Below are positions 35,831 through 43,969 of a stretch of DNA of 64,000 nt, in pieces; the first letter of the stretch is position 1, and the number at the start of each line of letters is the position of its first letter. The stretch is taken from contig NZ_CAJHCQ010000008.1 of NCBI RefSeq assembly GCF_904848665.1, positions 265,405 through 329,404 of the forward strand, given 5' to 3'. A model generated the notes under the pieces. It was not told the origin of the DNA. It made no database searches and saw only the letters and a program-made list of their open reading frames with translations. The stretch comes from Paraburkholderia hiiakae (GTDB taxonomy: Bacteria; Pseudomonadota; Gammaproteobacteria; Burkholderiales; Burkholderiaceae). Position numbers and translations under genes: made by a program.

Positions 35831-36379
35831 TCAGCCTTCGAGACGCTCGATCTGCGAGTCGATCTCGCCCGCCACGCGCTCGATGAACATGAGCTGGCGC
35901 ACCGCCTCGGCCGCCGGCTGGTTCGAGCCGCTGTCGAGCAGCGCCGCGAGCTTCGTGAAGCGCACGCGTTCGTCGTCGCGCAGTTCACCCGCGAGCGCAT
36001 CGAGTGCATCGACGTTCTTCGCGCCGACCGCGTCTTCGATCGCCTCGCGCCACTCCATCTGCTGCATGAGGAATGCCGGCTCCATCGCGGTGTTGTTCTC
36101 CGCGCCAACGTCGATACCGCGCAGATGCAGCAGATATTTCGCGCGCTTGAGCGGATCGCGCAGGGTCTGATACGCCTCGTTCGTGCGCGTGGCCCATTGC
36201 ATGGCGATGCGCTTTTGCGCCTCGCCGGCCGCGGCGAAGCGGTCGGGATGCACCTGCGCCTGCACCGTTCGGTAGGCATGGTCGAGCGCGTTCGCATCGA
36301 TCTCGAACTGCTCGGGCAGGCCGAACAGCACGAAGTGGCTATCGGAGAGCGACCGGGAAGGCGTGGAAGGCGTGCTCAT
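35831..36379 (-). CDS. hscB: Fe-S J-domain co-chaperone HscB
   Basis: HscB delivers IscU to HscA and stimulates its ATPase. The 182-residue protein has an N-terminal J-domain with the essential HPD motif (QVHPDRFAAAG, about residues 43-53) and a C-terminal three-helix IscU-binding domain. Start at 36379 gives a slightly long leader (STPSTPSRS) before the conserved SHFVLFGLPEQFE. hscA follows 50 bp downstream. A terminator-like hairpin lies between iscA and this gene. Confidence 0.96.
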   Translation of the reverse strand: MSTPSTPSRSLSDSHFVLFGLPEQFEIDANALDHAYRTVQAQVHPDRFAAAGEAQKRIAMQWATRTNEAYQTLRDPLKRAKYLLHLRGIDVGAENNTAMEPAFLMQQMEWREAIEDAVGAKNVDALDALAGELRDDERVRFTKLAALLDSGSNQPAAEAVRQLMFIERVAGEIDSQIERLEG

Positions 36380-36406
36380 CGGGCTGGAACGTTCTTGTGG
36401 GGGGCC

Positions 36407-36440
36407 ATCAAAATCAAAAAGGCGGCACAGGCCGCCTTTT
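36407..36440 (-). terminator. Internal terminator between iscA and hscB
   Basis: On the minus strand a 10-bp stem (AAAAGGCGGC / GCCGCCTTTT, loop CTGT) is followed by further T-rich sequence (TTTTTGATTTTGA). It would partly stop transcripts after iscRSUA and lower hscBA-fdx-iscX expression. Confidence 0.75.
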
Positions 36441-36457
36441 CACCGCAGGGCGCGGGC

Positions 36458-36781
36458 TCAAATGCGGAAGGACTCGCCGCAGCCGCACTCGTCCTTCACA
36501 TTCGGGTTGTTGAACCGGAAGCCTTCGTTCAGGCCTTCGCGCACAAAGTCCAGCTGCGTGCCGTCGATATAGGCGAGGCTCTTCGGGTCGACGATGACCT
36601 TCACGCCGTGGCTCTCGAAGACGTTGTCCTCGGGTGCGAGCTCGTCGACGTACTCGAGCTTGTACGCCAGGCCCGAGCAGCCCGTCGTGCGCACGCCAAG
36701 ACGCAGGCCCACGCCCTTGCCGCGACGGGTCAGGTACTTTTGCACGTGCTGTGCCGCTTTTTCAGTCAACGTAATTGCCAT
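36458..36781 (-). CDS. iscA: A-type Fe-S carrier IscA
   Basis: IscA carries [4Fe-4S] clusters to target proteins. The 107-residue protein has the three conserved cysteines: one in TTGCSGLAY (about residue 35) and two in the CGCGESF end. The N-terminal ITLTEKAAQHVQKYL is the family start. It sits between iscU and hscB in the classic order. Confidence 0.97.
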   Translation of the reverse strand: MAITLTEKAAQHVQKYLTRRGKGVGLRLGVRTTGCSGLAYKLEYVDELAPEDNVFESHGVKVIVDPKSLAYIDGTQLDFVREGLNEGFRFNNPNVKDECGCGESFRI

Positions 36782-36915
36782 AGCATCTTCGCCGCGCCTC
36801 GCGCCGCCCGGTTAGGCTTTCGCCTTCCCTTGCGTCGCGACGCAACCCTGCTGCATCCAGAATCGTTAGTCCAAGGGCGCCGAGCTCCGGCGCCTTCCTG
36901 CATCCGCTGCTGCGC

Positions 36916-37320
36916 TTACGCCGCGTCAGCCTTCGCTTCAGTCGTGTGACGCTGGCGATAGTCCGCAACCGCGGCCTTGATCGCGTCTTCCGCGAGAATC
37001 GAGCAGTGGATCTTCACCGGCGGCAGTGCCAGTTCTTCGGCGATGTGCGTGTTCTTGATGTCGAGCGCCTGGTCAAGCGTCTTGCCTTTCACCCACTCGG
37101 TCACGAGCGAGCTCGAGGCGATCGCCGAGCCGCAGCCGTAGGTCTTGAACTTCGCGTCTTCGATCACGCCGTCCGCGCCCACACGGATCTGCAGCTTCAT
37201 CACGTCGCCGCACGCCGGCGCGCCGACCATGCCGGTGCCCACCGCGTCGTCGTCCTTCGCGAACGAGCCGACGTTGCGCGGGTTTTCGTAGTGGTCCAGA
37301 ACCTTGTCGCTATATGCCAT
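36916..37320 (-). CDS. iscU: Fe-S scaffold protein IscU
   Basis: IscU is the scaffold on which new clusters are built. The 134-residue protein begins MAYSDKVLDHYENPRNVGSF and has the three cluster cysteines in PACGD, YGCGSA and HCSILAEDA, plus the HscA-recognition motif LPPVK immediately before the last. It lies between iscS and iscA. A frame extension of two codons (37326) is possible. Confidence 0.98.
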   Translation of the reverse strand: MAYSDKVLDHYENPRNVGSFAKDDDAVGTGMVGAPACGDVMKLQIRVGADGVIEDAKFKTYGCGSAIASSSLVTEWVKGKTLDQALDIKNTHIAEELALPPVKIHCSILAEDAIKAAVADYRQRHTTEAKADAA

Positions 37321-37418
37321 GATCACACTCCTTCAATTCGTTGGCCGCGCTGCATGCAGTTGTCTGCTCGTTGCGCTGCGGCCGGTTCGTTATTCGATAC
37401 TGACTGCGCGATGCTGCT

Positions 37419-38642
37419 TTAGTGCGCCGCCCACTGGATGGTCGACAGATCGATGCCGTCCTGGTGCATTTCCCACAGCGGCGAAAGCTCGCGCAGCTTG
37501 GCGATCTTCGTCTTCAGCAGGTTGATGACGTAGTCGACGTCCTGCTCCGTCGTGAAGCGTCCCACCGTGAAGCGGATCGAGCTGTGCGCCAGTTCGTCGT
37601 TGCGGCCGAGCGCGCGCAGCACGTACGACGGCTCGAGCGAAGCGGACGTGCAAGCCGAACCCGACGACACCGCCACGTCCTTGACCGCCATGATCAGCGA
37701 CTCGCCTTCGACGAAGTTGAAGCTGATGTTCAGGTTGTGCGGGACACGCTGTTCCATGTCGCCGTTCACGTAGGTTTCGTCGATTTCCTTCAGGCCGCGC
37801 AGGAGCTTGTCGCGCAGCATGCGCACGCGCTCGTTTTCGGTGGCCATCTCTTCACGGGCGATGCGGAACGCTTCGCCCATGCCGACGATCTGGTGCGTGG
37901 CCAGCGTGCCCGAGCGCATACCGCGCTCATGACCGCCGCCGTGCATCTGCGCTTCGATACGCACGCGCGGCTTGCGGCGCACGTACAGCGCGCCGATGCC
38001 CTTCGGGCCGTAGGTCTTGTGCGCCGAGAACGACATCAGGTCGACCTTGAGCTTTTGCAGGTCGATGGGCGCCTTACCCGTGGACTGCGCGGCATCGACG
38101 TGGAAAATGATGCCCTTCTCGCGGCAGATCTCGCCGATCGTCCCGATGTCCTGGATCACGCCGATCTCGTTGTTCACGTGCATGACGGAAACGAGGATCG
38201 TGTCGGGACGCAGTGCCGCCTTGAACGCTTCGAGGTCGATCAGACCGTCGTCCTTCACGTCCAGATAGGTGACTTCGTAGCCTTCGCGTTCGAGTTCACG
38301 GCAGGTATCGAGCACGGCCTTGTGCTCGGTCTTTACCGTGATGATGTGCTTACCCTTGCTCTTGTAGAAGTGCGCGGCACCCTTGATCGCGAGGTTGTCC
38401 GATTCGGTCGCGCCGGAGGTCCAGATGATTTCACGCGGGTCGGCATTGACGAGCGCGGCCACCTGCTCGCGCGCTTCCTCGACGGCACGCTCCGCATCCC
38501 AGCCATAGGCGTGGCTGCGCGACGCCGGATTGCCGAACTGCTCGCGCAGATACGGAATCATCTTGTCCACCACGCGCGGGTCGACGGGGGTCGTCGCGCT
38601 GTAGTCCATGTAAATGGGCAGGTGGGGAATGTCGTTATTCAT
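37419..38642 (-). CDS. iscS: Cysteine desulfurase IscS
   Basis: IscS takes sulfur from cysteine via a persulfide and donates it to IscU, tRNA thiolation and other pathways. The 407-residue protein is a fold-type I PLP enzyme: the PLP lysine lies in FSAHKTYGPKG, and the persulfide cysteine in the mobile loop SSGSACTSASLEPSYVL. The C-terminus WEMHQDGIDLSTIQWAAH is the IscU-docking end typical of IscS. Confidence 0.98.
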   Translation of the reverse strand: MNNDIPHLPIYMDYSATTPVDPRVVDKMIPYLREQFGNPASRSHAYGWDAERAVEEAREQVAALVNADPREIIWTSGATESDNLAIKGAAHFYKSKGKHIITVKTEHKAVLDTCRELEREGYEVTYLDVKDDGLIDLEAFKAALRPDTILVSVMHVNNEIGVIQDIGTIGEICREKGIIFHVDAAQSTGKAPIDLQKLKVDLMSFSAHKTYGPKGIGALYVRRKPRVRIEAQMHGGGHERGMRSGTLATHQIVGMGEAFRIAREEMATENERVRMLRDKLLRGLKEIDETYVNGDMEQRVPHNLNISFNFVEGESLIMAVKDVAVSSGSACTSASLEPSYVLRALGRNDELAHSSIRFTVGRFTTEQDVDYVINLLKTKIAKLRELSPLWEMHQDGIDLSTIQWAAH

Positions 38643-38727
38643 CTATCGCTCCGGGGAATCTTGTGTGCTGCGCTGTACTGTCTGTATTGCCAACTGCGGC
38701 GTTCTGTTCTGGCGGCGTTCGAATGAA

Positions 38728-39261
38728 TTACGAACCCGCCATGTTGAAGATCGAGTTCGGACCCAGCGGCACTGCCCTGACCGGCTCCACCGCCGGCGCC
38801 TCGGCGCGGCGGTCGCGCAGAACCGCGGGCGCGGCGCCTTCACGGGCGCGCTGCTTGTCCACCAGATCCTTGAGCGACACCGAATCGAGGTACTCGACCA
38901 TTTTCTGGTTCAGCGTCGACCAGAGTTCGTGCGTCATGCAGTGGCCGTCGTGCTGCTTGGTGCCCTCGCAGGCGCCCTTGCCGCCGCACTGCGTGGCGTC
39001 GAGCGGCTCGTCTACGGCGATGATGATGTCCGCGACGGTCACGTCCTCCGCGCGACGCGCGAGGTTGTACCCGCCACCCGGCCCGCGGACCGATTCGACG
39101 ATTTCATGACGGCGCAGCTTGCCGAACAGCTGTTCGAGGTACGACAGCGAGATGTGCTGCCGCTGGCTGATACCCGCAAGCGTCACCGGGCCCTGCTCCT
39201 GGCGCAGTGCCAGGTCAATCATCGCCGTGACGGCGAAACGGCCTTTGGTGGTGAGTCTCAT
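38728..39261 (-). CDS. iscR: Fe-S-sensing regulator IscR
   Basis: IscR is an Rrf2-family regulator that, with a [2Fe-2S] cluster, represses the isc operon. The 177-residue protein has an N-terminal winged helix (RLTTKGRFAVTAMIDLAL) and cluster ligands at Cys92, Cys98 and Cys108, with His111 in CMTHELW. The last spacing is longer than in E. coli (Cys92/98/104, His107) by four residues. Start at 39261 is the conserved MRLTTKGR. Its promoter has two IscR-like operators (39279-39330), consistent with autorepression. Confidence 0.97.
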   Translation of the reverse strand: MRLTTKGRFAVTAMIDLALRQEQGPVTLAGISQRQHISLSYLEQLFGKLRRHEIVESVRGPGGGYNLARRAEDVTVADIIIAVDEPLDATQCGGKGACEGTKQHDGHCMTHELWSTLNQKMVEYLDSVSLKDLVDKQRAREGAAPAVLRDRRAEAPAVEPVRAVPLGPNSIFNMAGS

Positions 39262-39278
39262 GATGTAGGGGAACCGCA

Positions 39279-39330
39279 ATTCTCGACAATTTTCGTCAAG
39301 TATAAATACATGACTAGTTTAGTCAAGTAT
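39279..39330 (-). promoter_or_regulatory. isc promoter with two tandem IscR type 1-like sites
   Basis: On the minus strand -35 TTGACT (39321-39326) and -10 TATACT (39299-39304) are separated by 16 bp, giving a start near 39291. Two 25-bp sequences match the E. coli type 1 IscR consensus: 39306-39330 closely (core GACTAGTTTAGTC) and 39279-39303 with about three mismatches (core GACAATTTTCGTC). Their centres are 27 bp apart and they cover the -35 and the -10/start regions respectively. Confidence 0.85.
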
Positions 39331-39415
39331 CAACGTCGCCATTTGGGTTATTAGGCGCCCAGCGAATCGCAAAAATGGCCCGTTTTCTGCATTCGGCAGA
39401 TCCGCACCGCTCGTC

Positions 39416-39898
39416 TCAGTCCGCCAGTTGCGGACGCAATACGGCGAGCAGACCCGCGCAGGCCGCCTCACATTGATCGAGCACCATTTCAAAACCCGCG
39501 TCGCCGCCAAAATAGGGATCGACTACCACCCGCACTTGAGCCTGCGGCGCGAACTCCATCAGCAAACGAATCTTGTCGCGCTCGCTCGCCGGGCAGACAC
39601 CCTGGAGCGCGGTGACGTTGGCGTCGTCCATCGCCACGATCAGGTCGAAGCGGCGGAAATCCCCGGCCGCGATCTGCCGGGCGCGCAACGGCGCGAGATC
39701 GTAGCCGCGTTGGCCACCGGCCCGCTGAGCGCGCTCGTCGGGCGCCTCGCCGATGTGCCAGTCACCCGTCCCCGCCGAATCGACCTCGACGCGCCCCGCC
39801 AACCCCGCTTCATCCACGAGGCGCAACATCACCGCCTCGGCCGTGGGCGAGCGGCAGATATTGCCAAGACAAACGAAGCAGACGGAAACCTTTTTCAT
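39416..39898 (-). CDS. Low-molecular-weight protein-tyrosine-phosphatase
   Basis: The 160-residue protein has the phosphatase P-loop C-x5-R as CLGNICRS with nucleophile Cys10 and Arg16, and the general acid in VVDPYFG near residue 125. Bacterial relatives act on tyrosine kinases of exopolysaccharide synthesis or on arsenate; no kinase gene is nearby. It lies upstream of iscR on the same strand, a placement usual in Burkholderia, separated by the isc promoter. Confidence 0.92.
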   Translation of the reverse strand: MKKVSVCFVCLGNICRSPTAEAVMLRLVDEAGLAGRVEVDSAGTGDWHIGEAPDERAQRAGGQRGYDLAPLRARQIAAGDFRRFDLIVAMDDANVTALQGVCPASERDKIRLLMEFAPQAQVRVVVDPYFGGDAGFEMVLDQCEAACAGLLAVLRPQLAD

Positions 39899-40006
39899 TC
39901 GTGGGAGCTGGAGCAACGGTCGCCGTTCAGTGCGCGCGGGCGAATCTCGAATTATACAAAGCGCGGGAAGCGCGCGCTGCCCGGCGCGTTGGCGCCAGAA
40001 CGATCA

Positions 40007-40237
40007 TCAGATCGCGTTCGACCGCGGCAACGGTGCGATACCGTTCATTGCCTTCACCGGCGTCTTGCCTTCGCTGCCCACGAGGCCATACGAGACCGCG
40101 CGCGCGAGTTCTGCCGTGACTTGATCGGCTGCGAGCGGCATTTGCTGCTCGGCAGTCTTCCATGCATGGACCCATGCGATTACCGCGAGCGGCACGATCA
40201 GCGCCAGCGGCCAGTACACCGTTATTTTCTTTCTCAT
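40007..40237 (-). CDS. Small single-helix membrane protein, unknown function
   Basis: This 76-residue protein is not recognised. It starts MRKKITVYWP and has one hydrophobic segment (LALIVPLAVIAWVHAW, about residues 11-26), followed by a soluble tail that contains AADQVTAELARAVSYGLVG. It would be a bitopic inner-membrane protein. An AGAGAG sequence precedes the ATG at 40237; the frame is open to 40342. It lies 119 bp after lutB and may be on the same transcript. Confidence 0.55.
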   Translation of the reverse strand: MRKKITVYWPLALIVPLAVIAWVHAWKTAEQQMPLAADQVTAELARAVSYGLVGSEGKTPVKAMNGIAPLPRSNAI

Positions 40238-40356
40238 GATGCGACTCTCTTTCGACTGTGAAGCGACAGGTGCGGACGCACTATCGCCAGTCGAGATGAT
40301 ATAGAGAGTCGCAATCAGGAAAAACCCGGTCCGGACGAACACACTGTTGCGCCAGC

Positions 40357-41835
40357 TTAAATAGTCGGCGACCTGAACTTGACCGATGGGTGCGCGTCAG
40401 GCCTGTTCGGCGCGCTTTGTCGCGTCCAGATGCGTGTGCCGCGCCCCGCGTACAACTCGCGAAACGTGCGGCCGACCGGCGCGGGCATGTCGCGCCCGTT
40501 GGTCCAGCCGCGCGCGAACGGCATCTTGCGAATGAGCCTGGCCTGCCCGCCCATGCGCTCCAGGATCCGCACACCGAGTTTGGTGAGCAACGCGTAGGCC
40601 GTTGGATGCAGCGCGAGCCAGCCCCACGCGGCGAGCGCCGCGCGCTCGCGCCAGGGGCGTAGATGCCGCTCTGCCTGCTTCTCGCGCAGTTTGCGCAGCA
40701 AGTCCGAAAGCGGAATTCCCACTGGGCAGACGCTATTGCACTCGCCGCAGAGCGTAGCGGCCTGCGGGAGATCGAGCGTCTTTTCGATGCCAACATAGCT
40801 TGGCGTGAGCACGGAGCCCATTGGCCCCGGGTAGACCCAGCCATAGGCATGCCCGCCCACCTTCTGATAGACCGGGCAGTGATTCATGCATGCCCCGCAA
40901 CGGATGCAGCGCAGCATCTCCTGGAATTCGCCACCGATCAGCCCAGTGCGGCCGCCGTCCACGAGCACGACGTACATGTGCTGCGGACCGTCCTGATCCT
41001 CAGGTCCGCGCGGGCCCGTCAGAACCGAGAAGTAGTTCGACGTGGCCTGCCCCGTCGCCGAACGCGGCAACAGACGCATGGCGGTGGCGAGGTCTTCGAG
41101 CGTAGGCAGCACCTTCTCGATGCCCGTTACCGCCACATGCACCCGCGGCATCACCGTGCACATGCCCTCGTTGCCCTCGTTGGTCACCAGAACGACCGAA
41201 CCCGTTTCCGCCACGAGGAAGTTGCCGCCCGTCACGCCCATATCCGCCGAGAGAAAATGCGGGCGCAGGACTTCACGCGCCTCACGCGTCATATCGGGAA
41301 TTTCGGTCAGGCGTGGCTTGCCATGCGTCTTCGCGAAGAGATCGGCGATCTCGTCCTTGTCCTTGTGGACGACAGGCGCAATGATGTGGCTCGGCGGCTC
41401 GTTGTCGTTGATCTGCAGGATGTACTCGCCCAGATCGGTCTCGATGGACTGCACGCCCATTTCCGCGAGCACCGTATTGAGCCGCATTTCCTCCGAAACC
41501 ATCGACTTGGTCTTGATGACCTTGTGCACGTCGTGGCGCCGCGCGATGTCCGCGACCAGCTTTGCAGCGTCTTGCGCCGTTTGCGCGTAGAGCACGGTCA
41601 CTCCGCGCCGCGTTGCCTCGGTTTCGAACTGCTCGAGCCAGACATCGAGATTCTCGAGCGCACGGTTGCGACGCGCCTTGAGCGCCGCGCGCGTAGCGGG
41701 GAAATCGATCGCGGTGATCGCCTCGGCGCGCGCCGAAACGAACTTGGTCGAAAGTTTCTTGAGATTCTGCTGCAGACGCTGATCGGCCAGCTTCTGACCG
41801 GCGCGCGCCTTGAACTGCATCGATTGGACTTGCAT
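40357..41835 (-). CDS. lutB: Lactate utilisation iron-sulfur protein LutB
   Basis: LutB is the ferredoxin-like, LUD-domain subunit of the LutABC L-lactate dehydrogenase complex. The 492-residue protein has an N-terminal LUD domain and two cluster motifs, CIRCGACMNHCPV and CGECNSVCPVG, for [4Fe-4S] binding in the second half, then a C-terminal helical region. The start at 41835 (MQVQSMQFKA) is preferred over an in-frame start at 41922 that overlaps lutA. lutA lies 88 bp upstream. lutC is not found next to it. Confidence 0.92.
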   Translation of the reverse strand: MQVQSMQFKARAGQKLADQRLQQNLKKLSTKFVSARAEAITAIDFPATRAALKARRNRALENLDVWLEQFETEATRRGVTVLYAQTAQDAAKLVADIARRHDVHKVIKTKSMVSEEMRLNTVLAEMGVQSIETDLGEYILQINDNEPPSHIIAPVVHKDKDEIADLFAKTHGKPRLTEIPDMTREAREVLRPHFLSADMGVTGGNFLVAETGSVVLVTNEGNEGMCTVMPRVHVAVTGIEKVLPTLEDLATAMRLLPRSATGQATSNYFSVLTGPRGPEDQDGPQHMYVVLVDGGRTGLIGGEFQEMLRCIRCGACMNHCPVYQKVGGHAYGWVYPGPMGSVLTPSYVGIEKTLDLPQAATLCGECNSVCPVGIPLSDLLRKLREKQAERHLRPWRERAALAAWGWLALHPTAYALLTKLGVRILERMGGQARLIRKMPFARGWTNGRDMPAPVGRTFRELYAGRGTRIWTRQSAPNRPDAHPSVKFRSPTI

Positions 41836-41923
41836 GGCGTGTGGGCGATGTTGTGCGGTGTTCGGCGAGGTCCAGGCTATTCGTGCGTTCCGGGCACCAG
41901 GAGCGACGGCAAGCAGCGGCACA

Positions 41924-42646
41924 TCACATATCGCCTGCCAGCACCTGCGCGATGTGCAACACGCGCGTGGTGGTGTCGCCGGTGCGACGCAGGCGGCCTT
42001 CGATGTTCAGCATGCAGCCGAGGTCGCCGAGTACCACGGCACCCGTCCCGCTCGCCTGTACATTTGCGCATTTTTCGTCTGCAATGGCCGTCGAGATGTC
42101 ACCGTACTTCACGGCAAAGGTGCCGCCGAAGCCACAGCAATGCTCGCAGTCCTTCATCTCATGCACTTCGACGCCGCGCTGGGCGAGCAGTGCGCGCGGT
42201 TGCGCCTTCACGCCAAGTTCGCGCAGACCTGAGCACGAATCGTGATAAGTCACCGGCCCGCTGAACTCCCCTTGCGGCAGCGTGACCTTTGCGACGTTGG
42301 CGAGGAATTCCGTGAGTTCGTAGACGCGCTCGCGTAACTTGCCGTAGCGCGCCATCAATTCCGGATCGTCGCGAAACAGATCACCGTAGTGCACACGGAT
42401 CATGCCGCCGCAAGACCCCGATGGGACGACGAGATAGTCGAACTGCTCGAACTCGCGCAGCGTCTTTTCCGCGAGATCACGCGCAAGCGCACGCTCGCCC
42501 GAGTTGTAGGCCGGCTGGCCACAGCAGGTTTGCGCAGGCGGCACGACGACTTCATAGCCTGCCTCTTCGAGCAATTTGAGCGTCGAAAAGCCAATTTCCG
42601 GACGCATCGTGTCAATGAGGCACGTGACGAACAAACCGACTCGCAT
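41924..42646 (-). CDS. lutA: Lactate utilisation (Fe-S)-binding protein LutA
   Basis: LutA is the CCG-domain subunit of the lactate-oxidising complex. The 240-residue protein has two cysteine-rich CCG domains: CCGQPAYNSG (residues 41-50) and CCGFGGTFAVKYG near 170, each paired with upstream cysteines (FVTCL and DSCSG). Start ATG at 42646 gives the conserved MRVGLFVTCL. An IclR-family regulator is transcribed divergently 190 bp away. Confidence 0.93.
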   Translation of the reverse strand: MRVGLFVTCLIDTMRPEIGFSTLKLLEEAGYEVVVPPAQTCCGQPAYNSGERALARDLAEKTLREFEQFDYLVVPSGSCGGMIRVHYGDLFRDDPELMARYGKLRERVYELTEFLANVAKVTLPQGEFSGPVTYHDSCSGLRELGVKAQPRALLAQRGVEVHEMKDCEHCCGFGGTFAVKYGDISTAIADEKCANVQASGTGAVVLGDLGCMLNIEGRLRRTGDTTTRVLHIAQVLAGDM

Positions 42647-42836
42647 GGGGACTCCTCGTTAAAACCGTCCCCGATTATCCGCTGTTTCGTCGCCACGACC
42701 AACGCGGGTCTGCATCACCCTCACCCGCCGTGCGAGATGCCGCAGCGCAGCGCAAACCTCCGTCCTACCGCTTACTTTTTTCACAATACGAGATACAATG
42801 CCCTTTCCGCCTCAAGTGTCCACCGAATCTGAACCC

Positions 42837-43637
42837 ATGAGCGACACCCATCCAGATCCGAAGACCTCGATTCAGGTGATCGAGCGCATGATGCGCCTGC
42901 TGGACGCGCTGGCCGCGCACAGCGACCCTGTCAGCCTGAAGGAACTGGCGCTACGCACCGAACTGCACCCTTCGACTGCACATCGCATCCTGAACGATAT
43001 GGTGAGCTGCCGTCTCGTCGACCGCTCCGATCCTGGCACCTACCGGCTTGGCATGCGGCTGCTCGAACTCGGCAACCTCGTGAAAGCGCGCCTTTCCGTG
43101 CGCGACGCGGCGCTCACGCCAATGCGCGAACTGCACCGCCTCACGGGCCAGACCGTCAACCTCTCCGTGCGCCAGGGCGACGAAATCGTCTATATCGAAC
43201 GCGCCTATTCCGAGCGCTCGGGCATGCAGGTGGTGCGCGCCATTGGCGGCCGGGCCCCGCTGCACCTCACTTCGGTCGGCAAGCTCTTTCTCGCCGCCGA
43301 CGAAGCGAACCGCGTGCGCGCCTACGCCACGCGCACCGGCCTTTCGGGCCACACGCGCAACAGCATCACCGACCTCGGACGGCTCGAGCGCGAACTCGCC
43401 CACGTCCGCCAGCAATTCTGCGCACGCGACAACGAAGAGCTCGAACTTGGCGTGCGCTGCATCGCCGCCGGCATCTACGACGACACCGGCAAACTCGTGG
43501 CGGGCCTTTCGCTCTCGGCACCCGCGGACCGCCTGCAGGATTCGTGGCTCGGCCAGTTGAGCAAGACCGCGCTCACGATTTCGGAGTCGCTGGGGTACCA
43601 TTCGGAGCCCGCTGAAGGCAACGTGCAGCCTGCGTGA
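42837..43637 (+). CDS. IclR-family transcriptional regulator
   Basis: The 266-residue protein has an N-terminal winged helix (about residues 12-70; ELALRTELHPSTAHRILNDMV is the recognition region) and a C-terminal effector-binding domain with GRRAPLH-like, ASVGKLFLA and CIAAGIYDDTGKLVAGLSLS patterns. It is divergent from lutAB and is the natural candidate regulator of that pair, possibly sensing lactate or a related acid. I start at the ATG at 42837 because a TACAAT -10-like hexamer (42794-42799) overlaps the earlier ATG at 42798; the earlier start cannot be ruled out. Confidence 0.9.
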   Translation: MSDTHPDPKTSIQVIERMMRLLDALAAHSDPVSLKELALRTELHPSTAHRILNDMVSCRLVDRSDPGTYRLGMRLLELGNLVKARLSVRDAALTPMRELHRLTGQTVNLSVRQGDEIVYIERAYSERSGMQVVRAIGGRAPLHLTSVGKLFLAADEANRVRAYATRTGLSGHTRNSITDLGRLERELAHVRQQFCARDNEELELGVRCIAAGIYDDTGKLVAGLSLSAPADRLQDSWLGQLSKTALTISESLGYHSEPAEGNVQPA

Positions 43638-43662
43638 AATCAGGGCGAAGCAGAATCAAGAA

Positions 43663-43692
43663 GAGCGGAGGCGTGCCCTCCGCTTTTTTTTT
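43663..43692 (+). terminator. Intrinsic terminator after the IclR gene
   Basis: An 8-bp stem (AGCGGAGG / CCTCCGCT, loop CGTGC) runs into nine T residues. Confidence 0.88.
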
Positions 43693-43911
43693 GCTCGCCA
43701 CCTGCCTCACGCCACCGGCTCATCGAGTTTCCGCCTCGGCTTCGTGTCGAGGTGGCGAGCTTCTTTTGCCAGATTCACCTGCCTTGCCGTTCGCGCCGTT
43801 TCCAGCAGCGCCGAGTCGATGCTGTATCCCTCGCGCCCCTTCACAATATTGCCGACGAAGCGAACGACGAGACATTCTGCCGTTCGTCATAGGACGAGCG
43901 GCACGCACCAG

Positions 43912-43943
43912 AAAGCAAAACGCCCCGCAGTTGCGAGGCGTTT
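43912..43943 (-). terminator. Intrinsic terminator after pbpG
   Basis: On the minus strand the stem AAACGCC / GGCGTTT is extended by CGC/GCG across one mismatch, followed by TTTTGCTTTC. It lies 30 bp past the pbpG stop. Confidence 0.7.
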
Positions 43944-43969
43944 GTCGGGCAAATCCGAAAAGGCGGGGA

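Larger units (their letters stand above)
43638..43969. other. Convergent gene-less region between the IclR gene and pbpG
   Basis: This 332-bp stretch holds two terminators, one for each flanking gene (43663-43692 and 43912-43943). Open frames within it have no family-like character. Confidence 0.5.

Noticed and set aside
42777..42800. IclR operator at CACAATACGAGATACAAT in the lutA/IclR gap
   Set aside because: It shows a short direct repeat (ATACGAGATAC) rather than a clear dyad; not enough to call a binding site.
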